Part shown: positions 1-7,415 of the stretch, one piece after another
Position numbering within the stretch: the stretch's first letter is position 1
How the letters are laid out: every line of letters begins with the position of its first letter
DNA from: Lachnospiraceae bacterium UBA5895
GTDB lineage: Bacteria; Bacillota; Clostridia; Lachnospirales; Lachnospiraceae
Reading direction: 5' to 3'
DNA length: 20,705 nucleotides
Assembly (NCBI GenBank): GCA_002431915.1
Contig: DJEP01000027.1
Location: forward strand, 1-20,705
The notes under the pieces: model-generated
Told to the model about the DNA's origin: nothing
The model's database searches: none
The model's input: only the letters and a program-made list of their open reading frames with translations
Translations under genes and position numbers: made by a program

Positions 1-695
1 GTCAACATACAGAATACGTATGTCTGGATGGCTCCGGAGAACAGGTCAAAATACACATGCAGCGCTGCGGGCCACGCCGTAGCGATTACACCTAACAATC
101 CGTAGATCAATGCCATCATTACCGTTCCGGACAGTACGTTTGCGAACAGACGCAAAGACAACGAAATCGGTACGGCAATCTCACTGATCAGGTTGATGGG
201 CAGCCAGATCGGCAGCCAGGGCGGCAGCGGGGAACACATACCTTCCCAGATCTCCTTCGGCTTCTGATATTTGAACTGATTGTAATGAATCAATATAAAC
301 GTCAGTACACCGAGGGGCAGTGTCACACCATAGTCCGCTGTGGGGGGGCGCAGTCCCAGCAGACCGGAAATATTACTTACCAGAATGAAGATGAAGATCG
401 TTCCGATATAGTTATAAAACTTCGGTGCTGCCTTGCCCATGGGGGTATCCACCATGGCATCCAGCTTCTCCACGATCAGCTCCACCACATTCTGAAAGCC
501 TTCCGGCACTTCTCTGGCTTTGGCCATACAGCGGTTGGCGGCAATGGCAAAACCAATGATAATCAACATGACGATCAGCACACACACATGTGTGGTCGTT
601 ATCCATACCTCATGACCGAAAAAGGAATACTTAAACACGCCATGTATCATAAAATCGATATTATCGGCACCGGATAACAGAATTCCATGTTCCAT
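1..695 (-). CDS. atpB: ATP synthase F0 subunit a (C-terminus cut by the window edge)
   Basis: This is the membrane subunit forming the proton half-channels of F1F0 ATP synthase. It reads as 231 codons from ATG at 695 to the window edge, so the last helix or so is missing. The start (MEHGILLSGADNIDF) follows TAAGGAGGTG at 701-710 with good spacing. Several hydrophobic helices are visible (about 33-53, 97-115, 127-138, 168-205). The diagnostic helix reads SLSLRLFANVLSG (178-190); its Arg182 corresponds to the essential arginine facing the c-ring. The PxxLPINLISE segment before it is also typical. The stop codon of upstream atpI overlaps the ribosome site, so the two genes are one transcript. 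Family assignment is secure. Confidence 0.96.
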   Translation of the reverse strand, partial: MEHGILLSGADNIDFMIHGVFKYSFFGHEVWITTTHVCVLIVMLIIIGFAIAANRCMAKAREVPEGFQNVVELIVEKLDAMVDTPMGKAAPKFYNYIGTIFIFILVSNISGLLGLRPPTADYGVTLPLGVLTFILIHYNQFKYQKPKEIWEGMCSPLPPWLPIWLPINLISEIAVPISLSLRLFANVLSGTVMMALIYGLLGVIATAWPAALHVYFDLFSGAIQTYVFCML

Positions 696-707
696 TGTTT
701 CACCTCC

Positions 708-1238
708 TTATTCTTTATTCTGTTGTTCTGTCACTTCTCTGTCCCCGGAAGCTTCTTCGGAATTCGCTGAAAGTTTATCGCTCTCTGCGGTATCCTCCGG
801 CATCGCCTGGGGTATCGGATCCGTTTCATGAAACATTTTATTGCATAATTTATGGGTAAGCGGCTGTAGAAACGCCGTTACTTTCATACTTATCACATAG
901 GAGAAAAAGAAGATCAGAGGATTCATCACCTCTGTCTTCATAAGTACCAGCAGTAAAAAAATCAGTATCACATAGCGCAGGATATATCCGCGGAGGATCA
1001 TCTTCTGCGCGGTCTTCTCCGACTGATCCAGCGCCCGGTCCAGGGAACGGTACATATGATATGTGGCAGCAAGTGCCAACAATACGCCGAACCATAGGCT
1101 TTTTGCATACATCACTTCGTCCTTCACGAAAAAGGCTCCTATGATCTGTCCCAGCATTCCCAGGAACAGAATTCCCAAATCCATCTCCAAAACGGTTCTA
1201 TTTATCTTTTTTATTGCGTTTATCATCTTTGTCTTCAT
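708..1238 (-). CDS. atpI: ATP synthase subunit I (AtpI-like membrane protein)
   Basis: A 176-residue membrane protein immediately upstream of atpB. Four hydrophobic stretches are visible, around residues 20-38, 45-60, 84-101 and 103-122. A charged, Glu/Ser-rich cytoplasmic tail follows (about 130-176). The family lies first in bacterial atp operons and helps c-ring assembly or Mg2+ supply; that role comes from family knowledge. I chose the ATG at 1238 (MKTKMINAIKK) because AGGACA sits 6-7 nt before it. A longer reading to 1265 has no better ribosome site. The start lies inside the end of atpZ (41-nt overlap), and the stop lies in the atpB ribosome site, which suggests coupled translation. The sequence is poorly conserved, so position supports the call as much as sequence does. 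Confidence 0.85.
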   Translation of the reverse strand: MKTKMINAIKKINRTVLEMDLGILFLGMLGQIIGAFFVKDEVMYAKSLWFGVLLALAATYHMYRSLDRALDQSEKTAQKMILRGYILRYVILIFLLLVLMKTEVMNPLIFFFSYVISMKVTAFLQPLTHKLCNKMFHETDPIPQAMPEDTAESDKLSANSEEASGDREVTEQQNKE

Positions 1239-1455
1239 AAATTGTCCTGGCCATCCGGTATACATTCTGCCCTCCGGCCACAGCTCCCATACAGAAAAGC
1301 AGAATCATCCAGAAGTTCGTTCCGAAATGTTTGTCCAGCCAGACACCTGCCGCTGACATCAGACAGATCGGTACTAACATATTAATACCGATCTGCATGA
1401 TCAGTGCGGCCGAACGGAATACTGTCCTGTTGTAGGGCTTCTTTTTCCTTGACAC
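1198..1455 (-). CDS. atpZ: AtpZ/AtpI-family two-helix protein, first gene of the atp operon
   Basis: An 85-residue protein with a basic N-terminus (VSRKKKPYNRTVFR) and two transmembrane helices (about 14-36 and 46-64) joined by a short loop containing WLDKHFGTNFW. A lysine-rich tail follows. This hairpin plan, with the GxWLDxxxG-type loop, is characteristic of the ATPase_gene1 (AtpZ) family, which precedes atpI/atpB and is linked to Mg2+/Ca2+ transport or F0 assembly. I chose the GTG at 1455 because GGGAGG (1461-1466) lies 5 nt upstream; a longer open frame to 1533 has no ribosome site. It is the promoter-proximal gene of the operon, about 90 nt from a near-consensus promoter. Confidence 0.85.
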   Translation of the reverse strand: MSRKKKPYNRTVFRSAALIMQIGINMLVPICLMSAAGVWLDKHFGTNFWMILLFCMGAVAGGQNVYRMARTIYEDKDDKRNKKDK

Positions 1456-1543
1456 TATGTCCTCCCGTGTTGATTTCTGCTCTTGGCATTTGTTTTTGTA
1501 TATTTTTCCAAAATATTGTCTCCCGCAGGGCAAACCTATAGTT

Positions 1544-1572
1544 ATTATAGCGAAATCTTAACATGATGTCCA
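1544..1572 (-). promoter_or_regulatory. Sigma-A promoter of the atp operon
   Basis: On the minus strand TGGACA (1567-1572) and a perfect TATAAT (1544-1549) are separated by exactly 17 nt. Transcription would start near 1537, giving a leader of about 80 nt before atpZ. This is a strong, apparently constitutive promoter. No operator-like repeat is seen on it. Confidence 0.8.
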
Positions 1573-1627
1573 GTAAAATCCCCCTGTCTAAATGGTAAAA
1601 AATCTATAAAATCCCATGAAAAAAAGA

Positions 1628-1656
1628 TTGACTTGAAAGTCCCCCGGAAGTACTAT
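1628..1656 (+). promoter_or_regulatory. Sigma-A promoter of the GNAT/DUF402 pair
   Basis: TTGACT (1628-1633) and TACTAT (1651-1656) are spaced 17 nt apart on the plus strand, about 65 nt before the acetyltransferase start. The -10 box begins a short inverted repeat (TACT, 5 nt, AGTA), too short to call an operator. It is back to back with the atp promoter. Confidence 0.65.
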
Positions 1657-1728
1657 TTGAGTAACCATTTTAAGAAATAATTCAAAGAAACTTTTACTAC
1701 ATTTTACTGTGGAAAGAAGGCTTGTCAC

Positions 1729-2289
1729 ATGCACCCCAAAGCAGCAAAAGAAGAAATCATGATCCGGACCGCCACACCGGAAGACGCAGGAGCTTTAGTT
1801 GCCATTTACGCTCCTTATGTGGAGAATACCTCGATCACTTTTGAATATACAGTTCCTTCCGTAGAGGAATTCGCCGAGCGGATCCTTCACACCCTCACCC
1901 GCTATCCTTATCTGGTAGCGGAAAAAAGCGGTGTCCCCGTAGGATATGCATACGCATCCGCTTTCAAGGGACGTGCTGCCTACGACTGGTCCGTGGAGAC
2001 TTCTATCTATGTGAGCTGTGATCTTTGCAGCAGCGGTGTCGGCAGCCTCCTGTATCAGAAGCTGGAGGAATATCTGACCGCACAGCACATCTGCAATGTC
2101 TGTGCCTGCATCACCTACCCGAATCCTCCCAGCATCTCCTTCCATGAGAAGCACGGCTATAAGACCGTGGCGCATTTTCTTGATTCCGGCTACAAGCAGG
2201 GAGAATGGCACGATATGATCTGGATGGAGAAGACATTGTGTCCTCACACCGTACCGCCACTGCCTTTTATTCCTTTTCCGGAACTCTGA
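1729..2289 (+). CDS. GNAT N-acetyltransferase, phosphinothricin-acetyltransferase-like
   Basis: This transfers an acetyl group from acetyl-CoA to an amine of a small molecule. The protein matches the Pat/Bar-like branch of GNAT from end to end: MIRTATPEDAGALVAIYAPY near the start, then ENTSITFEY (32-40) and the acetyl-CoA loop CSSGVGSLLYQKL (100-112). The conserved NPPSISFHEKHGYKTV (132-147) and GYKQGEWHDMIWMEK (154-168) follow. Family members acetylate glutamate analogues such as phosphinothricin or methionine sulfoximine/sulfone; the native substrate here is unknown. The ATG at 1729 has AGAAGG upstream; a second in-frame ATG at 1759 (MIRTATPEDA) matches the usual family start and may be the true one. 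The proline-rich tail after residue 171 is not part of the domain. It is 31 nt before the DUF402 gene, probably co-transcribed. Confidence 0.9.
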   Translation: MHPKAAKEEIMIRTATPEDAGALVAIYAPYVENTSITFEYTVPSVEEFAERILHTLTRYPYLVAEKSGVPVGYAYASAFKGRAAYDWSVETSIYVSCDLCSSGVGSLLYQKLEEYLTAQHICNVCACITYPNPPSISFHEKHGYKTVAHFLDSGYKQGEWHDMIWMEKTLCPHTVPPLPFIPFPEL

Positions 2290-2320
2290 TCACTATCAAA
2301 TTATACAAAGGAGAAACGTT

Positions 2321-2803
2321 ATGAGCAATGAACTTCAGATCTACCGGAAACGTCTGATCCCGGAAGAATGTATTCTGTTAAAAGACGATATTATCGTAGA
2401 ACAGAACGATGATTATATTCTGACCAAATGGAAAACGCTGAATCCCAAAACCACTTTTTCCCACGGCTGTTCCTGCTACTATCTGAAGGAAGGCTTCAAG
2501 ATCAGCAAGTTCTACCGTCATGACGGGTCTCTGTTATACTGGTATTGCGATATTGTAGAATACACCCGCCGTCCGGAGGAAAATGCCCTGATCGTTACGG
2601 ACCTGCTGGCAGATATTATCCTCTATCCGGATGGCAGAATGCATGTAGTAGATCTCGATGAACTGGCAGAAGCACTGGAAAAGGGGCTGATCACCCAGTC
2701 ACAGATGAGTGCCTGCCTGCGTCAGCTGAATAACCTGATTACCATCATCTATCGTGATAAATTTGACCGTCTCCAAACCCCCTTGGAGAAAAGCGGACTC
2801 TAA
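2321..2803 (+). CDS. DUF402 domain protein (Ntdp-like)
   Basis: A 160-residue soluble protein with a good ribosome site (AAAGGAG at about 2308-2314). Residues 45-125 fit DUF402: FSHGCSCYYLKEGFKISKFYRHDGSLLYWYCDIVE, then DLLADIILYPDGRMHVVDLDELAEAL. The acidic set Asp77, Asp94, Asp98, Asp104 and Asp111/113 matches the metal-binding carboxylates of nucleoside tri/diphosphatases of this fold (Ntdp). Nucleotide phosphatase activity is a family-based suggestion only. The TAA stop (2801-2803) overlaps the TAG stop of the opposing GGDEF gene (2800-2802), so there is no spacer or terminator between the convergent transcripts. Confidence 0.8.
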   Translation: MSNELQIYRKRLIPEECILLKDDIIVEQNDDYILTKWKTLNPKTTFSHGCSCYYLKEGFKISKFYRHDGSLLYWYCDIVEYTRRPEENALIVTDLLADIILYPDGRMHVVDLDELAEALEKGLITQSQMSACLRQLNNLITIIYRDKFDRLQTPLEKSGL

Positions 2804-4572
2804 ATACGGCACAACAGATCGCCAACGCAATGTCCCAGAATGGTCAATAGCGTGATATCCTCATCTGACCATTTGCGGTTACGGTTAAATACATCATAAT
2901 TGACGATTACATACGGAGTCCCTTCCTTGCGGAAAATACACTGCAGGAAGGCTCCGATCTCCTGCTTCTGCATCACAGCAAAAGCCGCCGGATCCTGCGA
3001 TCTCAATTTTAACGTATTGGATTCCACGAAATTGTCATCTTCAAACAAAGCAAGATATTTTTCATCACTGAAAAGTCCGCTTCCGTCCGGCGCTTCCGCA
3101 ATGTAACTGCCGTTCCGGCAGATCAGTTCTGTTCCCCTTTGTGAATAGACAGTGATTCCATCCAGGTCAAACAGACTGCGGATCTGCTGCAGGCGCTCTT
3201 CTTTTTTCACAATGCTGTCCACACCGGATACACATAATTCCGTGATCATCTCTGTGATAACTTCCCGCTTTTTCTCCTTGGATACCGCATATGCCATTGC
3301 CATATTCTGCATGTCATCGGTCTCCAGTTTGCCGTGAAGTCTCTCTTCGTATATGATATGACGATTCTTGCCCTTTTCCTTGGCAAGATACAGTGCCTTA
3401 TCCGCCTTACGCATCAGCATCTCGTATTCTGTTCCGTCCACAGGGTATTCGGATACACCGATGGATGCCGTCACACGGGTCTTCGGGTCGAAGGCAAGAG
3501 CGAATTCCTTCGCGATGGTCTTAAGCAAAGTCTTTAACTGTTCTCTGGTCTCTATCTTCTCCAGCAGAATTACATATTCATCTCCGCCGAAGCGTCCGAT
3601 CACGCCCCGCTGTCCTACCAGCGCCTGCATGGTTTCCGCCACTCTGCGGATTACCTGATCTCCAAAGATATGACCGTATGTGTCATTGATATGTTTGAAG
3701 TCATCGATATCTATAATTACCAGCCATCTGGTATTGCGATCCTTGCGGTTGAGCTGTTCTATGGTGTATTCCGTCCACGCCCGCTTGTTCAGCAAACCGG
3801 TTCCCGCATCCCTCGCCGCCGGAGTCAGATAATACTCTTCTTTCTCGCGGTTCCTGTCCGGGATGATAATTCCTGCCACCATATCGCGCTTTTTGGGGAT
3901 TCTGCCACCTTTGACCTTCCAGATTTCCTCGTCTTCCTGTCCACGGACGAACTCCATCTCGAAAAAATCATCTCCGTTACGCAAATGCGCGCAGAAAGTC
4001 CTAAGCTGGTCTTCCAGTCTGGCAATATCACTGCCCTCATGAGCCTGCTCCACTTTTTGGATCAGTTCATTCATAGAACCATCGAACTGATTCATAGCTC
4101 GCTCATTGATGTATTTATAGGCGGAAATGCTATCCTGATCTAACAGATATTCAAAAAAGTAAACATCTTCCAGGGTCATAAAATGACGGTATTTCAAAAT
4201 GCTCTGCTCTAATCGTGAGTTTCGCATCTCCAGATCATGTATATCGGAAATGGTGATCTGATACAGTAGAATTCCGTTTTCGGTCTGCCTGCTCTGTTCC
4301 AGGCGCAGATACACACTTCGCACGCTGTCCTTCAGATTGTGAAGCACCGTGAGCAGTTCCAACGGCTCAAACGGATCTGCCGTCACAGCTTCCCGCAGCA
4401 ATTCCCCATCCTCCGGGAGGAGCAATTCGCTTACCTGCCTGAAAGAATTTTCCCCGACAAATTCGTAGAAAAATTCCGAAGCCTTCGACACAGTCAGGTT
4501 CTGTCTTACGAAAACCTTCCAGTCCATGATTCTATTCGAATAACCCTTTTGTTCTACACTGTTAACTCTCAT
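2800..4572 (-). CDS. GGDEF-domain protein, probable soluble diguanylate cyclase with flanking sensory regions
   Basis: A 590-residue protein with no transmembrane segment, hence cytoplasmic. Residues 1-115 look like a degenerate PAS-type sensor, and 120-240 form a second PAS-like region. Residues 255-410 are the GGDEF domain: TGLLNKRAWTEY (258-269), IDIDDFKHINDTYGH (287-301), active site RFGGDEYVILLEK (327-339), then ASIGVSEYP (369-377) and ADKALYLAKEKGKNR (390-404). The motif is GGDEY, an accepted active variant, so c-di-GMP synthesis from two GTP is likely. The RxxD inhibitory site that should lie five residues upstream is absent (GQRG instead). Residues about 435-590 resemble a GAF-type domain. 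It lies 17 nt after the wall-hydrolase gene, last in the minus-strand run. The ATG at 4572 has a weak ribosome site; ATG 4527 is an alternative. Confidence 0.9.
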   Translation of the reverse strand: MRVNSVEQKGYSNRIMDWKVFVRQNLTVSKASEFFYEFVGENSFRQVSELLLPEDGELLREAVTADPFEPLELLTVLHNLKDSVRSVYLRLEQSRQTENGILLYQITISDIHDLEMRNSRLEQSILKYRHFMTLEDVYFFEYLLDQDSISAYKYINERAMNQFDGSMNELIQKVEQAHEGSDIARLEDQLRTFCAHLRNGDDFFEMEFVRGQEDEEIWKVKGGRIPKKRDMVAGIIIPDRNREKEEYYLTPAARDAGTGLLNKRAWTEYTIEQLNRKDRNTRWLVIIDIDDFKHINDTYGHIFGDQVIRRVAETMQALVGQRGVIGRFGGDEYVILLEKIETREQLKTLLKTIAKEFALAFDPKTRVTASIGVSEYPVDGTEYEMLMRKADKALYLAKEKGKNRHIIYEERLHGKLETDDMQNMAMAYAVSKEKKREVITEMITELCVSGVDSIVKKEERLQQIRSLFDLDGITVYSQRGTELICRNGSYIAEAPDGSGLFSDEKYLALFEDDNFVESNTLKLRSQDPAAFAVMQKQEIGAFLQCIFRKEGTPYVIVNYDVFNRNRKWSDEDITLLTILGHCVGDLLCRI

Positions 4573-4589
4573 AGATCTTCACTTTCACT

Positions 4590-5753
4590 TTAGTAAAATA
4601 TATGTCCGCCAATACTGATGCCGGTCAGTCCTTCCACCGGGGTACGGAAATATACGCAATTGCCTACATTAGTCACTCCGGACATTGCCTCGTCCGCCGC
4701 CTGATAACAACGACTCGTGGCTTTGTTAGCCGCCAGTGCCAGTTCCAGTCGTCCGCTGGCGACCGGTGAGAACTGTTTATTCTGATAGATCACACCGACC
4801 ACTGTGTTGGGATATATGGAGCTTCGTACACGATTGATGACTACGCTGGCTACTGCCAGCTGACCGTCATAAGGTTCACCACCCGCTTCGCAGTAGATCA
4901 GATTTGCTAACAGATATCTGTCTCCCTCTTCGAAGGAGATGTCGGAAATATCCCGCCAGGTGGCATTTGCCGCTTTCTGGGACATTGCGATCTCCTCCGC
5001 CAGCTTTTTCCGGAGTGTCTCCAGGTTGTCTTCTTTCTGTTTGATCTCCGCTTCGTATGCCAGTGCCCGCTGTTCCGCTTCGGAGATATCTCCGGCATAT
5101 TTTGCGATATTGTTGGATGTCTGGCTGATCAGACCGGACACCTTGCTTTTCTCGGCTTCCGCTTCTAATTTCAGATTATCCAGCTCTGCCTTTTCCGCCT
5201 GAAGCCTTGCTTCTTCCTCTTCAATCAGCTGACGGTTCTCCTCGAATTCTTTCAGCTTTTTCTGGTCATATGCCGCGATCCGTTCAAAAAAGTCCGCAGC
5301 ATTCAACAGTTTATCGAAGCTTTGGGCATTCAAAATCGCATTTATATAGCTGGTCTCGTTCCTCTCATACATATCCCGGACCCGGATCACCATGCATTCA
5401 TACTGCCGCTCTTCGGTAGCCTTCGCTTCCTCCAGACTTGCCTGGGTATCCGCGATCTCCTGCTCCTTGTCCGCAATCTGCTGTTCCAGATCCGACAGAT
5501 TATTGCTGACCTCCGTCAATTGAACGTTCAGATTATTCAGTTGTCCCTTGAGGGAATTCTGTTCTCCCTTCAGGTTCTCCAGATTATCGTTTTCCTGATT
5601 CAGCTGATTCTGCAGTTCATTTTTCTCCTGCTGTTCCCTCTGAATTTGCTGCCAGGTACTGCTGGTAGCTTCTACTTTGATGTCTTCTGAAGAAAAGGCT
5701 CCTGCAAGGATCACTGCTGCAAGCAGCACAGCTGTCTTCTGTAGGCGCTTCAA
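4590..5753 (-). CDS. Secreted coiled-coil cell-wall hydrolase with SleB/CwlJ-type (Hydrolase_2) domain
   Basis: A 387-residue exported protein. Residues 1-29 are a signal peptide. Residues 33-262 form a long Gln/Glu/Lys-rich coiled coil like that of PcsB-type septal proteins (MYERNETSYINAILNAQSFDKLLNA within it). Residues 276-387 are the Hydrolase_2 domain: YLLANLIYCEAGGEPYDGQ (280-298) carries the catalytic Glu289, followed by VASVVINRVRSSIYPNTV (301-318) and a GGHIFY end. SleB/CwlJ enzymes are lytic transglycosylases of spore cortex. The PcsB-like arm suggests a division or growth role instead; it may be autoinhibitory or bind FtsEX. Both are inference. The start is TTG at 5753, chosen because AAAGGAG lies 8 nt upstream and no ATG precedes the signal peptide. 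It is 25 nt after comEB, in the same operon. Confidence 0.88.
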   Translation of the reverse strand: MKRLQKTAVLLAAVILAGAFSSEDIKVEATSSTWQQIQREQQEKNELQNQLNQENDNLENLKGEQNSLKGQLNNLNVQLTEVSNNLSDLEQQIADKEQEIADTQASLEEAKATEERQYECMVIRVRDMYERNETSYINAILNAQSFDKLLNAADFFERIAAYDQKKLKEFEENRQLIEEEEARLQAEKAELDNLKLEAEAEKSKVSGLISQTSNNIAKYAGDISEAEQRALAYEAEIKQKEDNLETLRKKLAEEIAMSQKAANATWRDISDISFEEGDRYLLANLIYCEAGGEPYDGQLAVASVVINRVRSSIYPNTVVGVIYQNKQFSPVASGRLELALAANKATSRCYQAADEAMSGVTNVGNCVYFRTPVEGLTGISIGGHIFY

Positions 5754-5778
5754 CCGTTTTACTCCTTTTATCTGTTTC

Positions 5779-6270
5779 TCAGACCTCGATCTGTATCATG
5801 CGTCCGGTCTTACGATACGGTACATATTCCACTCCGGCCGCATCAAACATCCGCTTTGCCGCCCGGTTGGAAGGGGTTCCCCGATACTTATCGCTGTCAT
5901 ATACCACAGTGCGGATCCCCGCCTGAATAATGGCTTTCGCACATTCATTGCAGGGGAAGAGGGACACGTACAGCTTCGTTCCCTCTAAGGATCCTCCGCG
6001 GTAATTTAAAATTGCATTCAGTTCACTATGTGTCACAAAGGGATATTTTGTCAGATTACTATCCTTTTCGTTCTCCCTCTCCCAGGGAAACGCATCATCG
6101 GAACAGCCCTTGGGGAAACCATTGTATCCCATGGACAGAATTTTGTTGTCCGGGCTGACAATACAGGCTCCCACCTGGGTATTCGGATCCTTGGACCGCA
6201 TTCCCGACAGGTGGGCTACCCCCATAAAATATTCATCCCAGCTGATATAGTCACTGCGCTTGGCACTCAT
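5779..6270 (-). CDS. comEB: dCMP deaminase (ComEB family)
   Basis: This is a zinc enzyme converting dCMP to dUMP for dTTP synthesis. Its 163 residues are the usual length. The zinc site is complete: His81-Ser-Glu83 (THSELNAIL), with Glu83 the proton shuttle, and the PCNEC cysteines Cys107 and Cys110. N-terminal DPNTQVGACIVSPDNKIL (28-45) and GYNGFPKGCSDDAFPW (48-63) are typical of deoxycytidylate deaminases. The ATG at 6270 follows AAAGGAG by 6 nt; that ribosome site overlaps the end of upp 11 nt upstream, so the two are co-translated. Placement beside upp makes a pyrimidine salvage pair. Deoxycytidylate deaminase is also placed near upp and atp genes in other clostridia. Confidence 0.95.
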   Translation of the reverse strand: MSAKRSDYISWDEYFMGVAHLSGMRSKDPNTQVGACIVSPDNKILSMGYNGFPKGCSDDAFPWERENEKDSNLTKYPFVTHSELNAILNYRGGSLEGTKLYVSLFPCNECAKAIIQAGIRTVVYDSDKYRGTPSNRAAKRMFDAAGVEYVPYRKTGRMIQIEV

Positions 6271-6281
6271 TGGTGTCTCCT

Positions 6282-6911
6282 TTATTTGGTACCGAAAATA
6301 CGGTCTCCTGCATCTCCCAGTCCGGGAACGATATATCCGTGGTCATTCAGCTTCTGATCCAGTGCTCCGATATAGATATCCACATCGGGATGTGCTTCCT
6401 GCATTGCCTTCACTCCTTCGGGTGCAGCGATGATGCACAGCAGACGGATGCTCTTGCAGCCCTTGTCTTTCAGCAGCTGGATTGCTGCGATGGAAGAACC
6501 ACCGGTTGCCAGCATGGGATCTACGACAAATACTTCACGCTCTGCACAGTCTGCAGGCAGTTTGCAATAATATTCTACGGGCTTTAAGGTCTCAGGATCA
6601 CGATACAGTCCGATATGTCCTACCTTTGCAGCGGGGATCAGGGACAGCATTCCGTCTACCATACCAAGACCTGCACGCAGGATGGGTACCAGTGCCAGCT
6701 TTTTACCCTTTAACTGTTTTACGGTAGTCTTGCAGATAGGAGTCTCGATCTCTACTTCCTCTAAAGGCAGATCCTTGGTAGCTTCGTAACCGATCAGCAT
6801 TGCGATCTCACTGATATTCTGTCTGAAATCCTTGGTACCGGTCTCCTTTCTGCGGATGATTCCGATCTTCTGCTCTATTAGGGGATGATCCATAACTACT
6901 ACTTTTGACAT
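6282..6911 (-). CDS. upp: Uracil phosphoribosyltransferase
   Basis: This makes UMP from uracil and PRPP (pyrimidine salvage). It has 209 residues, the standard length. The PRPP-binding loop is VVDPMLATGGSS (129-140), and the uracil site GYIVPGLGDAGDRIFGT (192-208) closes the protein as usual. VPILRAGLGMVDGM (75-88) and HIGLYRDPETLKPVEYY (99-115) are also diagnostic. The ATG at 6911 follows AGGAGG by 8 nt. Neighbours are rpiB (46 nt upstream) and comEB (11 nt downstream). In many Firmicutes upp directly precedes the atp operon; here about 4.8 kb of other genes intervene. Confidence 0.98.
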   Translation of the reverse strand: MSKVVVMDHPLIEQKIGIIRRKETGTKDFRQNISEIAMLIGYEATKDLPLEEVEIETPICKTTVKQLKGKKLALVPILRAGLGMVDGMLSLIPAAKVGHIGLYRDPETLKPVEYYCKLPADCAEREVFVVDPMLATGGSSIAAIQLLKDKGCKSIRLLCIIAAPEGVKAMQEAHPDVDIYIGALDQKLNDHGYIVPGLGDAGDRIFGTK

Positions 6912-6957
6912 ATTGTTGTCCTCCTGTATTTTAGTGTTATTAGTTGTATTTTGTGCC

Positions 6958-7389
6958 TTAGATCTCTTCGATCAGGCTGATTCTGCGGCTGTGTCTCTCT
7001 TCTCCGGAAAAAGTTGTATTCAGGAAAGTCTCCACGATCTCCAGTGCCAGGTTCTCACCTATGATACCCGCACCCATTGCCAGCATATTGGCATCATTAT
7101 GCAGTCTGGTCATTTTCGCAGACAGGGGATCGGAGCAGAGTGCGCAGCGGATGCCCTGTACTTTATTGGCGGAAATACTGATGCCGATACCGGTGGTACA
7201 GATCACGATGCCCTTCTCACAGGTACCGTCCGCCACAGCTTTTGCTGCCGCATGACCGAATACGGGATAGTCGCAGCTTGCCTTGCTGTCGCATCCGAAA
7301 TCCTGAACGGGAATGTTTTTCTCCTCTAAATATTTCTTAACTTTCTCTTTCAGATCATATCCGCCATGATCACTTGCGATTGCTATCAT
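6958..7389 (-). CDS. rpiB: Ribose-5-phosphate isomerase B
   Basis: This interconverts ribose 5-phosphate and ribulose 5-phosphate in the pentose phosphate pathway. Its 143 residues match RpiB. The motifs are in order: IASDHGGYDLK (4-14), CTTGIGISISANK (64-76) with Cys64 as the general base, RCALCSDPLSAKMTRLHNDANML (81-103), and GEERHSRRI (129-137). The more usual CGTGIG is CTTGIG here, a conservative change. The ATG at 7389 follows AAGGAGGG by 9 nt. It sits between tsaC (26 nt) and upp (46 nt) in one transcript. RpiB supplies ribose 5-phosphate, and so PRPP for the next enzyme, upp. LacAB/AlsB-type isomerases are related, but the context favours RpiB. Confidence 0.96.
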   Translation of the reverse strand: MIAIASDHGGYDLKEKVKKYLEEKNIPVQDFGCDSKASCDYPVFGHAAAKAVADGTCEKGIVICTTGIGISISANKVQGIRCALCSDPLSAKMTRLHNDANMLAMGAGIIGENLALEIVETFLNTTFSGEERHSRRISLIEEI

Positions 7390-7415
7390 TTTTATTTGCC
7401 CTCCTTGTATTGCGC

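Noticed and set aside
2771..2788. Terminator between DUF402 and GGDEF genes
   Set aside because: The CTCCAA/TTGGAG stem lies inside the DUF402 coding region and has no T-run on either strand.
3670..4143. 157-codon plus-strand open frame
   Set aside because: It lies entirely antisense to the GGDEF gene, has no ribosome site, and its translation has no domain-like pattern.
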